This document shows positions 22,661 to 32,445 of a DNA stretch of 64,000 nt, in pieces (position 1 is the first letter of the stretch; each line of letters starts with the position of its first letter). Below the pieces are notes generated by a model. The model was given only the letters and a program-made list of their open reading frames with translations. It did no database searches and was not told where the DNA came from. The stretch is from Henckelia pumila (Eukaryota > Streptophyta > Magnoliopsida > Lamiales > Gesneriaceae): the NCBI RefSeq assembly GCF_033568475.1, contig NW_027331833.1, positions 2,852,001 to 2,916,000 on the forward strand. Reading direction: 5' to 3'. The translations under genes were made by a program, and so were the position numbers.

Positions 22661-23040
22661 TGTGACGCCCGGGGCTGAGGAGGCAGGGAGTGATCGCCGG
22701 TGCCAAGAGGTTGCACGGACAATGAGCGGCTCCTGGTAGGCTTCTAGGTGGAGGGAGACATGAATGAACCGATCCCGTGCCGGAATGAGAGGGGATTCTG
22801 AGACTGTGTAGGTATGGGACTACATAGTTGAGGAGGGTTTAAAAGATTTCATATGTACTGCTCATATCAAGAAGGTGCATCTTCTTTTCAGAAGCTCATC
22901 ACATAAGAACTCCAAAGTTAAGCGTGCTTGACTTGGGGCAATTATAGGATGGGTGACCCCCTGGGAAGTTTTTCAGGGTCCGTGTGAGTGAGGACATAAG
23001 CACGCTGAAAAGACCCGTCTTGATACAGTGGGGCGTTACA
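22661..23040 (+). repeat. Cassandra 3' LTR
   Basis: 380-bp twin of 22211-22590. The two differences I can see are within gggaagtttttcaggg here against gggaaattttccaggg there. Confidence 0.93.
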
Positions 23041-24174
23041 GTGTACACCCCACGATTAAGCGAAGCTAGACTTTTGTCTATCCATATGCCAAAAGATGTA
23101 AATGAAAATATACTATTATACAAACGTATCTTGCGACGGAATGCAATAGCCATTGGAGAAGCGGGGTCAGCAAAAAGATTAATCAAAACCATTGGTGCAG
23201 TAGGTGGTGCAAGACAAATTTTTCCCCGATCACAGCAAAACGTAGGGGGTTCATATGGAAATTTCAATACTGCGCAGAATTCACATGGTGAAACTGGATA
23301 GAGTGTATTAACATATTCTAATTGCGCTTCAGTGACTGAAATAGAACAAGATGATTGCATTGAACAAATGAGCATCAGAAACGAAAGCAGCAAGCTAAGA
23401 TTAATTTAAGAAAACATAAGAGGAAAGAATTACTCACAAACACGTAAGCAAGCGACCCGCAACAATGCATTAGGAACAACACCTGACACACGACAATATG
23501 TTCAATGAGAGGTTACATACAAATTTTTTTTAATGCATAGAAAAATCAGTGAATGTTATTTAGATAAATTTTAGTCCATGTAAGTATTTCACAAATATAT
23601 TGCCTAACTGATAAAAAGTAACATCATAACGATGATAGTATAAATATGTTCAATTTTTTTTAAAAAAAATACTAATACGTTAAACCATTTCCCCTAGAAT
23701 AAATTTTGAATACAAGTTTTTTTTTAGTTGCGCTTGGTTGAATTTGTATTTAACTTCTAACTGGAACATATTTTAAATTAATAAACTAAAGGACTCGCAA
23801 AAAGAAAAACAAGATGCAGATAAGGGCAAAGGTAGAAGGTAACTCACCAACTGAGAGAGAGACGGGACGATCACGATGTGCAGCACCAGATCCAGCTGTA
23901 GCAGAATTGCTGCATGCATAAACACATTCCCATAATACCATATAATCGAAGACAACGGTAGAAAATGGAACTGGATGAAGCATAGAAGAAACAATTAATA
24001 CCTCGCAGCTAACGATGAAATTGTAGACGGACGTCGACCAGGCATGACAAAGTGTTATTGATGAAAAAAAATACTATACATCGACAAGTGAAACACAATG
24101 ACAACAGAGTCACAAGCAACAGCTGAATCCCAACTTTTCAGCAGTGTTCACGTACCGAAGGATAGATAATTGCA

Positions 24175-25216
24175 TAAGCTAGAGTTATTACTTAATGTCT
24201 TGGGTGAGGATGCAACAAAAGGAGAATATGCAAGCAAGGAAACCCAACTGACCACCCACTAAGTAGCAATTACTCATGATGAATAATTAATATATCAATT
24301 CTGATATTTACATTTAAACATGATGAAGAGGAGAATAAATGTAAACTCACCACCTTCTACCAATCAAAACAAATCCACATATAATAATACAAATCATGCA
24401 TATACATATGTAATGACATATGACCACGCAAAATTAATTTTAATACTTATTTTTTTTCCTTCAAAATACTACTAAAAACTCCATAAAAAGGGAAAATAAA
24501 TTAATTATTATTAATAAAAAACATAAATACTGATGTAACCATATACAAATAAGAACGCATAAGGGTAAACACCACGGCCTAACTAGGTCAACAGATGTCT
24601 CGGGTATCAATCGGTTTGAAATAATATGTGCCATAAATCAAAGTCAATGATTAAGGTCTCCATTTTAAGTTCCTCCCTTGGTGTGTGTTTTATAAGGTGT
24701 TTTTATATTTTTTAGACGTGATAAATTCATATTTTGCTACTTTAAAAACGTTCAAGGCTGCGGATTAGTGTTAAATTAGTTATGGTAAGTTTATTCCAAT
24801 ATAAATTTTCACAACACAAACGTCACTCAATTTAATTCGTTTCTCAATTCGGGCCAGATTCTCCAACTGTTTTTTATCGTGTTTAAATTTAAAAATTTGC
24901 ACCGATGTTCAAACGTATCCTAAAATCAAGTTCCGTGCTTAAAAATACAAGTATATTTTTTACGGACTCTAACTCAAATAGATCGGCATAAGAAATAACC
25001 AACGTAAGCATTCGAACCACAATGAAATGGAAAGAAATATATTGTTCATTCAAAACCTTAATTAACAACACAGGTGACAGCATGATGCCATAGGCAAAGC
25101 AAAAAACAAAGGCATAAAAAGATTTACATTATATTGACGGGGAACAACATGCTTGCATAGACAAAATAAAAAATCAAGCCACATTATGTGGACTAAGTCG
25201 ATGTGCAGACACACTA
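24175..25216 (-). repeat. Second copy of the RPA-region segment (see 10560-11415)
   Basis: Lies between the Rep-helicase start and the Helitron 5' end, in the same orientation as 10560-11415. It carries about 130 bp of extra sequence near 24560-24720 and many small changes. No coding potential is left. Confidence 0.7.
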
Positions 25217-26300
25217 AGAGTACTGAATCTTCAGCTTCACAACACAATAAAGATTCCCGAGCCCATTGGTTCTCGTACGCACAGAAGTATGGATCGTTCC
25301 ATTGAAGGTGAATTGCTGGAGGAAATAGCAAATTTGATACGCATCTCTAGACCTGCACACGATAATAACATGCATGTAACAAACCGGCACGCAACTACAA
25401 GTGCGAAGGAAAAAAAATACGAGACATATCGACGAGTGGGAAAAAATCATAAAGCAATTTACAGATACTATGAAACAGATGCACATTTAAATACAATGGT
25501 TGAGGTATGTGGAGAGTCTATGATGAGCAAATGAGAGCAAATAAAATTAATGGGACTTAAAGACACAAATCAATACGAAGGAAGCGCAGGAGAGAATGGT
25601 GAGGAAATGGAAAATCATAACAATTAAAGCGGTAAGTAAATGAATTAGGATAGACAAAAGATGGAAAGAAATGAGCTGAACACACAAATACTTAATGAGG
25701 GCATAAAAGAAATTTCACAATGAAACCTCCATAAAATAAAAAACCAAGCCACATTATGTGGATTAAGTCGATGTGCAGACACACTAAGAGTACTGAATCT
25801 TCAGCTTCACAACACAATAACGATTCCCGAGCCCATTGGTTCTCGTACGCACAGAAGTATGGATCGTTCCATTGAAGGTGAATTGCTGGAGGAAATAGCA
25901 AAATTGATACGCATCTCTAGACCTGCACACGATAACAACATGCATGTAACAAACCGGCACGCAACTACAAGTGCGAAGGAAAAAAATACGAGACATATCG
26001 ACGAGTGGGAAAAAATCATAAAGCAATTTACAGATACTATGAAACAAAGGCACATTTAAATACAATGATTGAGGTATGTGGAGAGTCTATGATGAACAAA
26101 TGAGAGCAAATAAAATTAATGGGACTTAAAGACACAAATCAATACGAAGGAAGAGCAGGAGAGAATGGTGAGGAAATGGAAAATCATAACATTTAAAGCG
26201 GTAAGTAAATGAATTAGGATAGGCAGAAAACGGAAAGAAATGAGCTGAACACACAAATACTTAACGAGGGCATAAAAGAAATTTCACAATGAAACCTCCA
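25160..26300 (-). repeat. Tandem duplication of a 570-bp unit at the Helitron 5' end
   Basis: Copy 1 (about 25160-25730) and copy 2 (about 25731-26300) are nearly identical with an offset of 570 bp. For example, the block beginning ccacattatgtgga starts at 25179 and 25749. Differences are a few substitutions and an A-run indel. Copy 2 runs into the Helitron 5' end. The units include acagaagtatggatcgttcc and no recognisable protein; on the minus strand they would form the leader or promoter of the Helitron. Confidence 0.8.
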
Positions 26301-26320
26301 TATTTATATATAATATATAT

Positions 26321-26644
26321 ATAATATATGTTGGGCCCAGTGTGAGCAAAAGCCCACATTGGGCATGAGCTACATCTGCTAACGTAAACACCTTGAACAT
26401 CACGGGATGTCAAATAAGTTTGGGAACATAGATAACATGACCAAAATAAAACATGAGTTTGAAATTGGTGTTTTAGAGCCTAGCTCGATCAGCAAATCGT
26501 ACTTCAACAATTATCAAAAAAATTAGCCAGTTTATGTAGACGAATGACAAATTTATTGTCAAGTTATAAACAATTCATAAGCACTCATAAATCAAACACA
26601 CACACATATATAAATTATCTGAGTCATTGTGCCCCTAGCTTGAA
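26321..26644. other. Short intergenic: Helitron 5' flank and UGT1 3' region
   Basis: The part nearest the UGT gene (about 26545-26644) resembles the 3' flank of the third UGT gene (attgtcaagttataaac, tcataaatcaa, cattgtgcccctagctt). It is therefore the UGT 3' UTR. Nothing else was recognised. Confidence 0.6.
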
Positions 26645-28054
26645 TTAAAGTTTGGCTAATTCTTGGACAAGTAAATCCAAATTTTTGTTAGAACTCCCAC
26701 CAACCTTAACAGCTTCCATGACCTTATCTCTCAACTCCTTTGCTCTAATCCTCTCAACCACTTCTCCACTCATCAACTCAGTAATTTTTCGAGCCAACTC
26801 ATCCGGGTCGGGCACCGTGTCACTACCCTTGCACACTTGAACCGCAGCTTTCTTATAATCTACCATCAACAAATCATCCAAATATTGATCCGCCTCCATG
26901 GGCCAGCACAACATCATCACCCCCGACGCCACAGCCTCCAACAACGAGTTCCACCCACAATGACTCAAGAACCCACCCACGGCCCGGTGACTCAGTATCG
27001 CCGTCTGTGGAGCCCATCCCTCAATGACGAAACCTCGGCCCGCTACCCTATCCTGGAACCCGTCCGAAACCGATCCAAACCCGTCCGCCACTTGTTGGGC
27101 CGTGACCTGTTTAACAGCCCAAACAAACTTTACACCACTCCTCTCTAGCCCACTAGCCAAAGCCTCAATCTGTGCCTTGTTAAGGAACTTCTGACTTCCA
27201 AAACACACATACAAAACAGACCCATCCTCACAATCATCAAGCCATGACAAGACACCACCTCCACCACCACTTATCGGGCCACTTTTGGGTAGACCCAATA
27301 AATGCAGAGGCCCAACACTATAAACCCTTGGGTTGCCCAATTTCTCAGTCAAATAGTCCAAGAAGTTCCCTTCCAAGGCCACTAAACTGTTGAAAACAAC
27401 AGCCCAACTCGAAGTATTATCCACAGTTGTTGACTTGATGAACTCACCGAAACTGGGATCGGGAACTTCTAATTCCTTATAAATGCGGAACAGTGAAGGA
27501 AGTTCCTCCCAAGCCAAACATGGGGAGCCTGGTAAACCTTGAAATTTCACCTCGAACCCGGGTTTTAGAGCTTCGGGATCCTCCCAAAGACGATCAAGAA
27601 TCGAAGCTAAAATGGCCCCAGAAGTGTAGAAAGCAACCCTTTCAATGTTGAGCTTGCAAGCCAGATGATGCGTCCATCCAAGAAAGAAATCAGAAAGAAT
27701 CGCCACTGGGGGATCACTGTGAGACTCGAACCACTGGATTATGGGTTCTTCGAGTTTCCTTAGCGCGCTGGCCATGGGTATATTCCCCCGGTCCCCAAGT
27801 TCCTTGATGTTTTCGACGCCTGGAGGGATTAAGGGGCTGTTTGGGAAGGGGAGGATGAGTGTTTGGATGGAGGGATTGGCGGAGAGAAGTGGAGTCAGAA
27901 TTGGAAGGTTTCCAGGTGTGATTAAAACGGTGAGGCTTAGATTTCTGAGGGATAATTGGTGAGTTAAATCAAGAAGTGGGAGCATGTGGCCTTGTGCTGG
28001 ATAGGGGAAAACAAGAACATGAGCTCCAATTTTGCTGCTGGCCTTCTTCTCCAT
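26645..28054 (-). CDS. UDP-glycosyltransferase, UGT89-like (gene 1 of 3)
   Basis: Single-exon family 1 glycosyltransferase, 469 residues, the usual length. It is expected to transfer sugar from a UDP-sugar to a small acceptor such as a flavonoid or other phenolic in the cytosol; the acceptor cannot be read from sequence. The N-terminal lobe opens HVLVFPYPAQGHMLPLLDLT with the catalytic His at residue 23 and the partner Asp in ILSDFFLGW at residue 122. The C-terminal lobe has the 44-residue PSPG donor-binding box at 347-390, from WAPQ through HCGWNS to the final Gln of MEADQ, a residue usually linked to UDP-glucose use. FPYPAQGHMLPLLDL and the overall sequence point to the UGT89 group. Compared with the third gene its C-terminus is a few residues shorter because of a TAA right after LAKL. 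Start is the first ATG. Confidence 0.93.
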   Translation of the reverse strand: MEKKASSKIGAHVLVFPYPAQGHMLPLLDLTHQLSLRNLSLTVLITPGNLPILTPLLSANPSIQTLILPFPNSPLIPPGVENIKELGDRGNIPMASALRKLEEPIIQWFESHSDPPVAILSDFFLGWTHHLACKLNIERVAFYTSGAILASILDRLWEDPEALKPGFEVKFQGLPGSPCLAWEELPSLFRIYKELEVPDPSFGEFIKSTTVDNTSSWAVVFNSLVALEGNFLDYLTEKLGNPRVYSVGPLHLLGLPKSGPISGGGGGVLSWLDDCEDGSVLYVCFGSQKFLNKAQIEALASGLERSGVKFVWAVKQVTAQQVADGFGSVSDGFQDRVAGRGFVIEGWAPQTAILSHRAVGGFLSHCGWNSLLEAVASGVMMLCWPMEADQYLDDLLMVDYKKAAVQVCKGSDTVPDPDELARKITELMSGEVVERIRAKELRDKVMEAVKVGGSSNKNLDLLVQELAKL

Positions 28055-29168
28055 GATCCTGTGGAAATTTAAGGTTGAATGTCTGAAATTAATTCTACGG
28101 TTTCTGCTAAATTTTATTGCATGAAAATAGGTTCTTGCCTAGTGTTGTCACTTTTCGATCGAAACTTTTGGGGAAATTGAGTAGCAAAATGCAGCTACCC
28201 CAAATGTAAAGTTATTGGAATGAAGCTACTTTGGTGCTATAGGGAAAATTTCCAAGGATTCTAACCACTCCAGTCGCGATCATGCACGTAAAGATAAAAA
28301 AATAATTCAAATTGATTTAACGTTTTCATTTTTGGTTTTTTTCCCCCTAGAAAGAAATTTTTATTTTTTTTTTGTAAATTTTTATTATATTGTTTATATA
28401 ATATATATATACATGTATTAGTGTCATCATTTTTGGCGAATTAAAGTACAATTGCCTCGCATGTTTTAAGAGATGAGAGTTTGTTTTTGCATGACAACTT
28501 AAGATCATGAATTTAATGCATGTTTCTTAATTTATAGTGTCAAATTACAGTCAATTTCTTCCTGAAGTGACGTTGTTAATTGCCATTAATGATCAGTAGT
28601 ATTTATGTTCTCTCCTGATTGCAAAGTAAATAAGTAAAAATGTGACACCATTTAATGTACATAAATTATGCTGTGTAATACTTTTTAAATCACTATCACT
28701 CATTTGTCAATTATCAAGTGTCTTAAAATAACGGCGATGACTTTACCATTTGATTATACATGTGACTTTACATAAAATATCCTATATGCATTTTTGTAAT
28801 ATATTTTTCAAATAAATTTTAAGGATAATTTTATAATTTCAAAGTACATTTTTACGTATGGCTCTTAATTTACCAAATTTTAAATTCAAGGTGAGAGTCG
28901 GGGTTTTATAGGCAAGCTATCCTTTATATAAAGTGGGCAAATTAAAATTCGCCACTATTTTATTTCCAATCAAGCAGTACACACTCTCTTATCTTCTAAA
29001 ACCATTATAAGGTGATATTCAAGTATTTGAGAGAGTTTTTGGAAGTATTTCTTGAATTTTATTTGGGATGAAGTGTTTTGATGTGTTCTGAATATCAATT
29101 TCTGCTTCAATTTTTGTAATTTTTAACCAAAATCTAGAAGGAGTTTCTGCCTTTTTGTTAAAGACTTA
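28055..29168. other. UGT1 upstream region
   Basis: AT-rich, no gene. A block at about 28163-28200 (aaacttttggggaaattgag and on) matches the upstream region of UGT3 at about 55207-55243, at a similar distance from the start codon. It is probably part of a shared promoter or 5' leader. Confidence 0.55.
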
Positions 29169-29605
29169 CACTGTGTTTAGTGTACTGGATTTGGATGTGA
29201 TTTGGTGGGATTTGGATTTGTAAATATTGTTTTCGTGTTTGACAAAATGGAATTTTAAAACGGGATTCGTATTTGATGAGATTTCATGAGATTTCATTTA
29301 ACTAACTGAAATCCTTACAAAATTGATCGGATTTCATAGGATTTCATTCGATTTGGGGGTTTTTAAAAATAATAAAATTATTTCTAATAATAAATTTATA
29401 ACTTTAGTTACAAATTTAAGTTTTCCTAACATTTTTTTTTACAAAATATCACCTTTCTAAAATTTATGCTAGTAAATTCCAATATGTATTTTAAATTTTT
29501 TCCAAACACCAAAATAAAATTTGAATATCATGAATTTAAAATCCAAATCCAATTTCAATTTCAAATCAAATTCCAAATTTCATTTTTAGGCATCCAAACA
29601 TAGTG
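29169..29605. mobile_element. PIF/Harbinger-type (Tourist-like) MITE, 437 bp
   Basis: Ends are cactgtgttta on the left and, reverse-complemented, cactatgtttgg on the right. They are flanked by a TTA on each side (29166-29168, 29606-29608), the 3-bp duplication expected for this group. The interior is built of ggatttggat/atccaaatcc-type runs and has no ORF. Confidence 0.7.
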
Positions 29606-30386
29606 TTAAAGTTACAGTTTGACATTTTATGTATCATTAAAAAATTCATCATATTCCACAATTGCTCTCAATTTTTATAATATTTTTGGATATTTTAAAA
29701 CGTCAATTTTCTTTTATATATATTAGTTTTTAAGAGTTTCATTCGATAACTAATTCATAATTGCTCACAATTACATGTACTTATTTTTTTTAAAAAAAAA
29801 TTAGCATTTTCATAAGAATATTAATTTTTTTAAAATAATTTTGTGCATTTACTCAAAATTTTCATTTTTTAATTTTTGTAATCTTATATAAATTTCAAGC
29901 ATTAATATTATAAAATATAAATTAATTTTGACACAAAAGATTCCGAATATAATAATAATTATAGAAATACATTATATATAAATGTTAAAAAAAAAACTTA
30001 GAATCGACAATATCGATAATCTTCTTGTCCGGTCGATGGTTAAAACAGATGATGCACGTAAAAATGGTCTTATTTATTATTCTTTAGAGACTTGCACTTG
30101 GTTGGGCTTTGGACATTTGGAGGAGTTATCTTTAACCAAGCCATTAGATGAGAAGAGTGTCATTCAAGACCAAATGGTATATTTCTTATCCATGTACGTA
30201 CCATCACCTAGTGATTGGTCCACAATTCAACTATATATTATATCATGACGTGTATAGGTTAAGGCCCTACGTACATCGATTAGAAAAAGATATTTAAAAT
30301 GATGAACCACTATGAACTCATACATTACAACAATTATTATATTATTTAATTAGCTAGCATTAATCAGAACTAGTGCAGATATCTCA
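29606..30386. other. Intergenic, 3' of UGT2
   Basis: AT-rich sequence with no gene I can support. An 88-codon open frame at 29982-30248 has no recognisable motif. Confidence 0.5.
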
Positions 30387-31799
30387 TCAAGCATCCTTCA
30401 ACTTAAGTTTTGCAACAAGTTGGACAAGTCCATCCAAATCTTTGTTAGAACTCCCACCAGCCTTTACAGCTTCCACAGCCTTGTCTCTCAATTCCTTTGC
30501 CCTAATCCTTTCAACCACGTCCCCGCGCATCGACTCGAAAATTTTTCGAGCCAACTCATCCGGGTCAGGTACCGTGTCGCTACCCTTACACACTCGGACC
30601 GCAGCCCCTTTATAGTCCACCATCAACTTATCATTCAAAAATTGATCCGCCTCCATGGGCCAGCCCAATATCATAACACCAGATGCAACGGCCTCTAACA
30701 CCGAGTTCCACCCACAATGACTCAAGAATCCGCCCACAGCCGGGTGACTCAGTATCGCGGACTGCGGAGCCCATCCCTTTATTATGAAGCCTCGACCCGC
30801 TACCCAATCCTCGAATCCATCAGGAACAGACCCAAACCCATCCGCCACTTGTTGGGCCGTGGGCTGTTTAACAGCCCAAACGAACTTTACACCACTCCTC
30901 TCCAGCCCACTAGCCAGAGCCTCCATCTGCGCCTTCTCAAGCAACTTTTGACTGCCAAAACACACATACAAAACAGACCCATCGTCACACTCATCAAGCC
31001 ATGACAAGACAACATCACTAGCTATTGGCGGGCCGCCACCCAAGTTATTGGGCCTGCCCAATAAATGCAGGGGCCCAACAGTATAAACCCGTGGATGGCT
31101 CATTTTCTCACTCAAATAGTCCAAGAACTCATCTTCCAAGTCCACCAGACTGTTGAATACAAGACCCCAACTCGAGGTGTTGGCCATTATTGACTCCTTG
31201 ACCAACTCATAAGTGGGATCGTTGACTTGCGATTCTTTGTAGCGCCGGAACAGTGAAGGGACTTCATCCCAAGTCAAACTCGGCGAGCCTGGCAGATCTC
31301 GAAATTTCACCTCAAACCCAGCTTTCAAAGCTTCACAATTTTCCCATAGATGATCCGAAGCCGCAGCTAAAATGGCACCTGAACAGAAAAAAGCAATTCT
31401 CCGAATCTTGAGCTGGTGAGCCAGTTCGTTCGTCCATCCAAGAAAGAAGTCAGATAGAATCGCCACCGGTGGATCAGAGTGAGAGTGGAACCACTGAATT
31501 ATGGGTTCCTGGAGTCTGCTCAGAGCGCTGATCATGGGTATGTTTCCCTGGTTTCCAAGATCTTTGATGTTTTCAACACCTTGAGGGATCAAGGGGCTGT
31601 TCGGGAAGGGGAGAATCAGCGTCTCGATGGAGGGATTGGCCGAGAGAAGTGGCGTCAGAATGGGAAGGTTTGCTGGTGTGATTAAAACGGTGAGGTTTAG
31701 ATTTCTGAGGGATAGTTGGTGAGTTAAATCAAGAAGAGGGAGCATGTGGCCTTGTGCTGGATAGGGGAAAACAAGAACATGAGCTGCTTTATTCTCCAT
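30387..31799 (-). CDS. UDP-glycosyltransferase, UGT89-like (gene 2 of 3)
   Basis: Single-exon, 470 residues, close paralogue of the genes at 26645 and 53659. Catalytic His is residue 18 in PAQGHML (the N-terminus lacks the KASSK stretch of the other two), and Asp is residue 117 in SDFFLGW. The PSPG box lies at 343-386, with WAPQSAILSHPAVGG, HCGWNS and MEADQ. Within the box this copy has ILGWPM where the other two have LCWPM. The C-terminus ends LKLKDA, unlike the others. The reading frame is intact. Its upstream region is cut 208 bp before the ATG by the copia element at 32008, whose strand is the same, so normal promoter elements further up have been moved 6.4 kb away. A weak TATA-like tacaaatag lies about 50 bp before the ATG. 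Confidence 0.93.
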   Translation of the reverse strand: MENKAAHVLVFPYPAQGHMLPLLDLTHQLSLRNLNLTVLITPANLPILTPLLSANPSIETLILPFPNSPLIPQGVENIKDLGNQGNIPMISALSRLQEPIIQWFHSHSDPPVAILSDFFLGWTNELAHQLKIRRIAFFCSGAILAAASDHLWENCEALKAGFEVKFRDLPGSPSLTWDEVPSLFRRYKESQVNDPTYELVKESIMANTSSWGLVFNSLVDLEDEFLDYLSEKMSHPRVYTVGPLHLLGRPNNLGGGPPIASDVVLSWLDECDDGSVLYVCFGSQKLLEKAQMEALASGLERSGVKFVWAVKQPTAQQVADGFGSVPDGFEDWVAGRGFIIKGWAPQSAILSHPAVGGFLSHCGWNSVLEAVASGVMILGWPMEADQFLNDKLMVDYKGAAVRVCKGSDTVPDPDELARKIFESMRGDVVERIRAKELRDKAVEAVKAGGSSNKDLDGLVQLVAKLKLKDA

Positions 31800-32007
31800 T
31801 ATTCTGTGTAAAGAAACGATGTTTAAGGCAGATTAATTCTTGCTATTTGTAGAAAGAATCGGTGTCTAATTATAATGTGTGGATTATATTCATTTTCAAG
31901 ACTATATGGTCGTAACAAAATATAAAATTATTGACTATCTTGATTTGTAAACTATAAGTTAAAAAAAAAATTAAAAGTTGATTGAACAACTATATCAATG
32001 TAATAGT

Positions 32008-32280
32008 TGTTGTGAAAAAGTAAAAATTTACGGTAAAAAGTAAAAACTCAAAAACTCAAAATTCTACACTTTATAAAATTTTTCTCTCTTCACAATTGTG
32101 TTTTTCTACACAAATGGAGAGACCTATTTATAGATCTCAATTGGAGATTAGTCAAAAATTAATACATCATTAATTACATCATCACACACTAATTTTCAAT
32201 ATTTTACAACTCAATTTTCAACTTTCAACCTTCAACATTCAACAATAAATAATAATATATATTTATATATATTTTCAACA
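32008..32280 (-). repeat. Copia 3' LTR
   Basis: 273 bp. It is the downstream LTR on the minus strand and faces the UGT2 gene 208 bp away in the same direction. Confidence 0.95.
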
Positions 32281-32445
32281 CTCCCCCTTGTGATGATGAT
32301 CATGATAGAATGACTATCTCCATTACGTGTTGTATACTGCCTCGTTAAAAACCTTACTAGGAAAAACCCATTGGGACAAAAACCATAGTAAGGAAAAAAG
32401 AGTGCAGCCACGTAAACTCCCCCTGATGTCAACATGAATGATTCT

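Larger units (their letters stand above)
22211..23040 (+). mobile_element. Complete Cassandra TRIM retrotransposon (830 bp)
   Basis: Two 380-bp LTRs (22211-22590 and 22661-23040), each starting TGTGACGCCC and ending GGGCGTTACA, bracket a 70-bp interior. The interior opens with a Met-tRNA-type primer site (tggtatcaaagcc at 22593) and ends with a purine-rich agcggaagctggtgggca. A perfect 5-bp target duplication, gtgta, flanks it (22206-22210, 23041-23045). By eye the LTRs differ at two bases only, so the insertion is young. Each LTR holds a 5S rRNA-like block, which defines the Cassandra group. It has no genes and needs proteins from another element. It sits inside the Rep-helicase exon. Confidence 0.93.
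18179..24045 (-). pseudogene. Helitron Rep-helicase (RepHel) gene, interrupted
   Basis: Rolling-circle transposase of the Helitron. Small 5' exons can be threaded: 24002-24045 (MPGRRPSTISSLAA), 23848-23909, 23439-23483, then a large exon from 23335 (TEAQLEYVNTLYPV, CCDRGKICL, FSFTSFG). That exon is cut at 23040 by the Cassandra TRIM and resumes at 22210 (FRASGQVFHSLPPLVPEEGK). A 104-bp intron (21515-21618) precedes VSCREYYCYRLQ. The Rep part has ITMTCNPEWPEI, the HUH site GLPHCHFLLIL and the two-tyrosine motif KYLYKYIYKG. The PIF1-like helicase (18179-20254) has Walker A GLGGTGKT, Walker B IVWDEAPM, GGDFMQVLPV and AMTINKSQGQT. Breaks: the TRIM, a frameshift near 20690 just before RRENGFFVEVRG, and an in-frame TAA at 20255-20257 between Rep and helicase. 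All active-site motifs survive, so loss of function appears recent. Confidence 0.88.
9407..26320 (-). mobile_element. Very large decayed autonomous-type Helitron (about 16.9 kb)
   Basis: The 3' end (minus strand) is well defined. A perfect 7-bp stem hairpin (cacgtgc gtt gcacgtg, 9419-9435) is followed by 8 bases and CTAG at 9407-9410, next to a T. The 5' end is approximate, near 26300-26330 in a TA-rich stretch leading into ATGGAGGTTTCATTGTG on the minus strand. Between them, in Helitron order, are a Rep-helicase gene (24045 down to 18179) and an RPA70-like gene (13021 down to 9743), both broken. Also inside are fragments of two host-type genes (SPA-like WD40; plastid-type protein) and a Cassandra TRIM. 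Treating it as a single element is an inference from the matching strand of the hairpin, Rep-helicase and RPA genes. It could be two overlapping Helitrons. Confidence 0.65.

Noticed and set aside
22899-23393. 164-codon frame as an independent gene
   Set aside because: Its first part is the Rep-helicase N-terminal exon and its last part runs into the Cassandra LTR. It is not a separate gene.
25289-25534. Repeated short + strand frame beginning MDRSIEGELLEEIA
   Set aside because: It occurs twice only because the 570-bp unit is duplicated. The second copy is frameshifted and there is no known domain. It lies in the Helitron leader.
29982-30248. 88-codon open frame on + between UGT genes
   Set aside because: No recognisable motif, no splice context and a low-complexity start. 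I cannot support it as a gene.
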